Below, in pieces: positions 58,653 through 64,000 of a DNA stretch of 64,000 nt. The stretch spans positions 33,418,001 to 33,482,000 of the forward strand of contig OX579635.1 in the NCBI GenBank assembly GCA_951230915.1, in the 5' to 3' direction. The DNA comes from Antitrichia curtipendula. Taxonomy: Eukaryota; Streptophyta; Bryopsida; Hypnales; Leucodontaceae. The notes under the pieces were generated by a model. That model was not told the origin of the DNA. It saw only the letters and a program-made list of their open reading frames with translations, and did no database searches. Positions within the stretch are counted from its first letter, which is position 1. Every line of letters starts with the position of its first letter. The position numbers and the translations under genes were made by a program.

Positions 58653-61600
58653 TACTAGTGTGTCTAAGATGTTGAAGACAAATATTAGGAAATATCATTT
58701 GGCAAAGTGCTATAAAAAAATAAATTTTGCTAAAATAATTCTAAAAAACCTAGTGAACTCCTATTTTTTTGTTGAAAACTTGCTTGATTTCCACTTATCT
58801 ATAAGGTCTAGGTCAAGTTGCTTGAATTAGTTATTGGACATGCCTACAATATAGAGTTAGTGATCTACTATATGTATGCAAATTAGATTTTAGTTGCAAA
58901 ATTTACATGATTGAGAGCTTATTGTATATGTAATCTTCTTTTGTTAATGCCATATTAGACATGACAATTGAAAAAGAAGAAGAAGATTTAGCAAGGGAAT
59001 AAACTTTTTACATTGTATCCTAATTCTTGCCACATTTTTTGATTGGGCCATGGATTTATAGCATTTAACAGTCTTGGTCTGATTTGAAGGAGATGCTTAG
59101 AATAAATTGTTAGATCTTGGGCTTCTTGGTCTTAGTTTGGTTGTCTAATATAAATCCTTCTTGTAACTTTCATCACAACATGTACCACATTTGAAGTGTA
59201 AAAAAAAGATAAAGATCTATTCAGAGTTGTAATCCCATCTTTCCTTCCTTCTTTGAAAGAAATGTATGTATATTTTTCAATATTTGATGGTATTGATGAA
59301 GTGTAGAGAAGAATGTTATTTATGTTCAATATCCAATTCAAACCTCCCATCTCTCATTCAATTATCTAGTACTCCAGATTTAATATTTTTGTATCACTTT
59401 CATTGCCATTTGGTACATTAGGGTTGCAACAAAAAATAGGAGATTTAGAGCCATATATAACCCCATCTCTTTAGTCTTGACATTCCTTCATAGATTAGAA
59501 GATCAATAAGAGCTTAGGATTTTGATATGGTTTGGAAGAAAAGATTGTGCCCAAACTTGATTTGGACTTTAAGTTCTCTTTTTAGTTTTCAAATATATAA
59601 ACCTATTTTATCATTTTTATTGCCATAACTAAAGGTGCATAATAAATGGAAAGACAAAAATGATTTGGAAGAAAATTCCAATGATCTTTTCCATATTCTT
59701 TGGAAGAATTGTAAATCTTACAAACACCATGTATTTAATCTAATTTAGAAGGGTGGATTATGGATGAGAGGTTATGTCTATGAACCAACTTGGACGTTTA
59801 TTCCTGCATTTAGTTATGTAATGCATAAGCACTGTTGATTATGAAACCTTAAGTTTTAATGCATAGGTTGGAAGAAAGAACACAAGTCCATATGCTAAAG
59901 ACTCCCTATGTCTTTACAGATCAATGTCTAGAATTATAAGAGACCACAAATGATTACATCTTAAAATTTATTGAAACCATCTAGCCAATATCTATATATT
60001 TAATACATAACTTTCACCCAAGTCTATATTGTTGCTTCCATCAATCCTCCAATCATAACACTCTTAAAAAAATCAACGCCTCGTGAACATCAAAGGAGGC
60101 TACAAGAAATTATTTTCAAAAGCCACAATTGATTTTTAGTGCATAGCTTTTCTCTAAGTATATGTTGCAAACTCTTCTCCACCCTCTACTCACAAGATTA
60201 TGAAAATTTCAATGTCTACTATCTCAAGATTCACAACCAATTATATCCAAAAATCACAAACCAATTACTTAGTGCGTAACTTTTATTTGAGTCTATATTG
60301 CAAGGGATAGGATGGGGTGGAGGGATCTCTTTATCACCCTAATATGTGATAATTAAAGTCACATTATTCTTTTCTTTTCATCCCTTGCATGCACTCTTAA
60401 ATTGAAGTTCTTTTTAGGTATCCTAGGAAAGACATACCTCTTTCATGGGACCTTGGATTGGAGGTTACATATTTGTGTGTTGCCATGGACTTGGGAAGCC
60501 ATAGTTTACATGCATTCTCCACAAGAAGTTCTCAACAAGTTTGCATACATATTATTTGTCCTTTGAAAGGAGTACAAATTCTTCACTGAGTTTGGGGAGG
60601 CAACCATACAATCCAACCAAAGCATTTTATGTACAACTACACCAAGTTGGGAGAATGAGGTAGTAGCACCTAAAAGAGACATTTTTAATTCTCCGACATT
60701 TAGAAAATGACCTTAAATGAACACTTTCAAGACTCAAAACCACTACAACTTTTCAAAAAACAACAAGTGAGAGATAAAGAGTATTTTGAAGCAACCAATG
60801 AAAGTTGAGACAATTTGTGTTTTAAGGGGGGCCATCAAGGTGAGTCTAATATTAAATATAGGTTTTCCATTCTATATTATTAACATTGAAAATTTGTAAA
60901 ATACTCCTAATGTGTCAAAAATTTACAAAACCACTTGGGTTGTCTCTTGAATTTGCTAATAGCTTCATTAGTTTTTGGGGGGTCATTTGATCTTTGAGGG
61001 AGTGAGATTAGAAAAAGTGAGGTTGTTGCCTTGTTTACTTGAGCTACCCTAATTCTTGCTATTACACCTTTCTAATAAAGGGAGTCACAGTACGCTAGAG
61101 ATTGTTCAACAAATTTACCAAATTTTTTAATCACCTTTTCAATCATTGAACAATTCTTCACCAAGTCCCCTAAACATCCTAGCGTTATCTTTTGTCAGAT
61201 TGACACGTCACATTTTCATCAAGTTCGGTGAGTCAAAAGAGTTTGTATAGGATAAAACACTTGCAAGAGGAGTCTTATGCATGCAAGGTGCTAAATCCAA
61301 ATTGCAAGAGGCTAGCGGAGCTCAACACATGTGGGACAAGACACCTTTCAAGCGAAAAGACTTGCATGCAAGGGTCTTACAACAAAATTCCCTGCTTGTG
61401 AGATTGAGAGAGCTTTCGCAAAGAAGATGCCGTGCAACTACTAAAACGAAAGGCCCCACTCAACATGTCTTCACGGGTTCAAAGTTCAATTGTTACTCCT
61501 CTTTACTAATGTTATGCACCCTCCCACCCCCAAGATCCTCAAGACTTAGGGACGCTTTACACCTGGAGGCCAGGTCTAATTCCCCTTAAGAGACCGATTG

Positions 61601-61870
61601 CACAAATCTCAACCTTTTGTCCATCCACAAGCAAGGATTTCAAAACCTCTTACACAACAAATTGGCCCAGCCTCTAGGTCGTAAAACGTCCCCAAATTAC
61701 CACCACACAAGCCCCTGCCCAATTCAAATCCCCAAACCACACCCCAACCCCCTATCCAATTAATTTATCTTGCACCCCTACCTGTTAAAAAAAAAAAAAA
61801 ATTGTACCCCACCTTTTTTTAATTTTTTATTGCACCCACACCTTTTAAATTTTTTATTTATTGTACCCAC
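58653..61870. other. AT-rich intergenic region
   Basis: No supported gene. ORFs at 58627-58830 and 59132-59350 are low complexity. A 102-codon plus ORF at 61281-61589 is basic and mixed in composition but has no recognisable domain or splice context, and is left unassigned. Confidence 0.5.
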
Positions 61871-61879
61871 ACCTTAAAA

Positions 61880-62960
61880 AAAAAATTTGTACCCCACCTC
61901 TTTCACCCCCGCACTCAAAGGAATTCCAGAAATGCCCCACCCTCAGCTCTCAAATCCCCCTTCCAAAAAGAAAACTCCAAAAAAAGAAAAGAGCAGATAA
62001 GCAGAGCCTTTTGGCGGAGAATCCTGCTCCCAGGGCCCCCCCCCCCCCCACACACACCCACACCTCCTTTTCCTTGGCCTTTCCTTTGCCTGCTCCTCCT
62101 CTTCTTTCACGTGGCTCCTCCTCCCCGCCTTCCGCGATTCCATTCCCATTCCATTCCAAGTTCCCAGTTTCCCCAGACAGAGCTCCGTCCCATTTTTTTT
62201 TGTCTTCCTCTCTTGCTCCTGTCTGTCAGGATTCTGTTTTTCTGGCATTCTTTTTCTTCACAGGAACTTGTACTCCTACATACTCTTGTTGTTGTTCTTC
62301 TTTGCATCCCGAGCTTCGCATCCCGGTTTGCAAATGTCTGTGCAACTCGTGATGGTGTGCGTTTGTTTGGAATTCAAGCGCGGGCGGGCGGAGAATTTGA
62401 ATTCTCGTGTGGTGTAGTGGATTGGATTGTGTGTCTGTTGGTTGGTGGTTTTGTTGGCTTCCTTCCCCCCTTCCCTGTGGGCTTGTTGGCAGCACAGGTG
62501 CTGTGCTCCACCAGCTTTATGAATGTGGAAGCGGAGTGAGAACATTGTGCATCGGCTTTTCTCCCGACAAATCAGTCGTGGCGCTCCCAATACTCATGTA
62601 CGATGATGGACTCCCTCGCCCTCTCTCCCTGTGTTCAATTGGTGGAATCGGTCGTGAATTGGAGTTTCTGGGTTGTTTGGAAAGGTTTCGGTTGTGGATG
62701 TGGATGGTGGGATTGGGTTTAGGGGTGGAGGGAGGTGCGAGAAGTGGGGTAGTTTCTAGGGTTTGGGTTTGGGTTTGGGTTTTACAAGGATTTGACGAGG
62801 ATTCTGGTGTCAGGGATGCACACCTAGAATCAACACTGTTCAAAATGCGATACCTACCTACATTTGGACCAATGAGCGACACAAAAACCTCCGTGAGATG
62901 CACACGCTGCATACAATCAGAGCATGAGAGTCGAGGAGAGGGTACTGTTGGTTTTTAGTG
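61880..62960 (+). promoter_or_regulatory. Probable promoter and leader of a gene running out of the window
   Basis: Composition changes abruptly from AT-rich to pyrimidine-rich (C/T runs at 61900-62300), then to G/T-rich with TAGGGTTTGGGTTT at about 62757. The same signature occurs upstream of the other genes here. Several long overlapping ORFs in all frames are by-products of this composition and none resembles a known protein. No TATA box or start codon can be fixed. Confidence 0.35.
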
Positions 62961-63660
62961 GAGCTTGAGACTGTGCTTTGAAAATTCATAAGTTTTTTCA
63001 TATGGTGTGATGCTTTACTAAATAATGTGTGCTGAAGTGCTCTGGAATCTCTTTCGGTTGCCAATATGATCCAATAATAATGGCGTATGTATGTTTTACG
63101 ATAATGAAATTGGATTTAGTGGCAGTTGTCGGGTGCGCAGACCTTAATTGGAGGGAATTCGATGTGAATGTGTGAAGTCTGAGGTGGTGGCTTGAATTTT
63201 CTAGGTTTTGTTGTTTTTGAAGTGCGACTGCAGCGATTTTCAGCTGGAATGCCGGACTGGCTGAATTGGGATTTTTTAAGGCAGTTTTGAGTTGGTCATG
63301 TGGGGACTGACTGAGCGAATATTATTCTACCTTTTGACGAACACATTGAATGTTCTTCGTGATATGAATTTGGACCCGACGGAAATTCAATAATGTCGAA
63401 ACAAATTCTCCTATTTCGAGCCTAAAATCCTTGTTTTCGTATTTAGGGGACGAGCAAGGTAGAGAGGTCCTGTGAAGGTTGGTTTTGGAAACTCCAAAGG
63501 CTTGCTAATATATGTCATTCGGATCAATGTCGGAGGAATGTGAAATAAATAAACAATATACTCCTTTAGTAGATATTTACAAATTTATTTATTCATAAAT
63601 TTTTTATTGATTAATTTGTTGAGCTGTTCATGAATGTGAACTATTTTTCCTTACTGCGTT

Positions 63661-64000
63661 GCAGATGTATCGAACTAGAAATATTGGTACTGATGAATGT
63701 GAAGTTTTGAAAGCTCGTTAGAAGACACATAGAGTCCTAAACATTGGTATTCTTGAATAATAATTAGTTCTAATTGGCTTGCAGATCCATAGAGTTACCT
63801 GGAGACATTGTTACTCGTGAATATATTAAGTATTGCTAATTGGGTTGCAGATCCATAGAGCTGGAATTCTTGTCACTCATGAATGTCCAATGTTTCTGAT
63901 CCAGGTGCAGATATATAGGGTTGGAGACCCTGTTCCTCATGAATGTTACGTGTTTTTAACTGAGTTGCAAATACATAGAGCTCGACATGTTGTTACGCAT
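63661..64000 (+). repeat. ~60-bp tandem repeats at the window end
   Basis: Six degenerate units start at about 63661, 63721, 63780, 63846, 63905 and 63963. Each begins (T)TGCAGAT-like, then CATAGAG-Y-T, then TTGTTACTCATGAATGT or a variant. Most units carry TTGCAG, a splice-acceptor-like hexamer. The array reaches the window edge and may continue. Confidence 0.7.

Noticed and set aside
62107..62958. Several ORFs of 65-183 codons near the right end
   Set aside because: They overlap in many frames on both strands within a C/T- or G/T-biased leader region and match no family.
1..64000. CRISPR arrays, rRNA or tRNA genes, operons
   Set aside because: The intron-rich plant genes rule out bacterial systems. 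The repeats have no CRISPR spacer pattern, and I found no credible tRNA or rRNA sequence by eye.

Overview
This is a nuclear fragment from a land plant, most likely a moss or other bryophyte. The gene content is plant-specific: a chloroplast glutamyl-tRNA-reductase-binding protein, an RSZ-type SR splicing factor with one zinc knuckle, and an RBM39/CC1-like splicing factor. Plant-type telobox motifs (AAACCCTAA/G) lie upstream of the two splicing genes. The decayed elements also look bryophyte-like: a retroelement gag relic and a TKL-type kinase relic resemble families I know from moss genomes. That species-level inference is from memory, not from a search.

Layout. 1-3.7 kb is AT-rich spacer with small foldbacks, then a probable leader region. 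3.70-4.42 kb holds an intronless GNAT acetyltransferase (+). 5.49-10.07 kb holds the five-exon GluTR-binding-protein gene (+). 10.1-13.5 kb is spacer. 14.37-16.48 kb holds the RSZ SR-protein gene (-). 16.77-18.35 kb is a chain of inverted-repeat elements joined at TTAA sites. 18.9-24.3 kb has minisatellites, a CACTA-like element and a dead SWIM/MULE transposase carrying a hairpin MITE. 24.3-42 kb is a transposon graveyard with gag, TKL-kinase and Tc1/mariner relics. 43.40-48.94 kb holds the 13-exon RBM39-like gene (-). 49.2-61.8 kb is AT-rich and dominated by one family of TTAA-flanked elements. 61.9-64.0 kb looks like the promoter and leader of another + strand gene leaving the window, ending in ~60-bp repeats.

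The most interesting observation is in the RSZ gene. The exon encoding the RNP1 half of the RRM exists as two homologous copies of exactly 89 nt, in the same phase, separated by only 54 nt. Reading both, or neither, gives an early stop; using either one alone gives a 214-residue SR protein. This is the architecture of mutually exclusive exons in a splicing regulator. The second theme is a set of TTAA-flanked, non-autonomous DNA elements ranging from 0.17 kb to about 3 kb. They abut and nest in each other, one insertion has a related empty site in the same window, and one large copy appears to enclose a kinase fragment.

The four intact genes do not form a pathway. Two are splicing regulators, one is a plastid tetrapyrrole-synthesis factor, and one is an acetyltransferase of unknown substrate. 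Exon structures were derived by hand from splice motifs, reading-phase closure and family knowledge.
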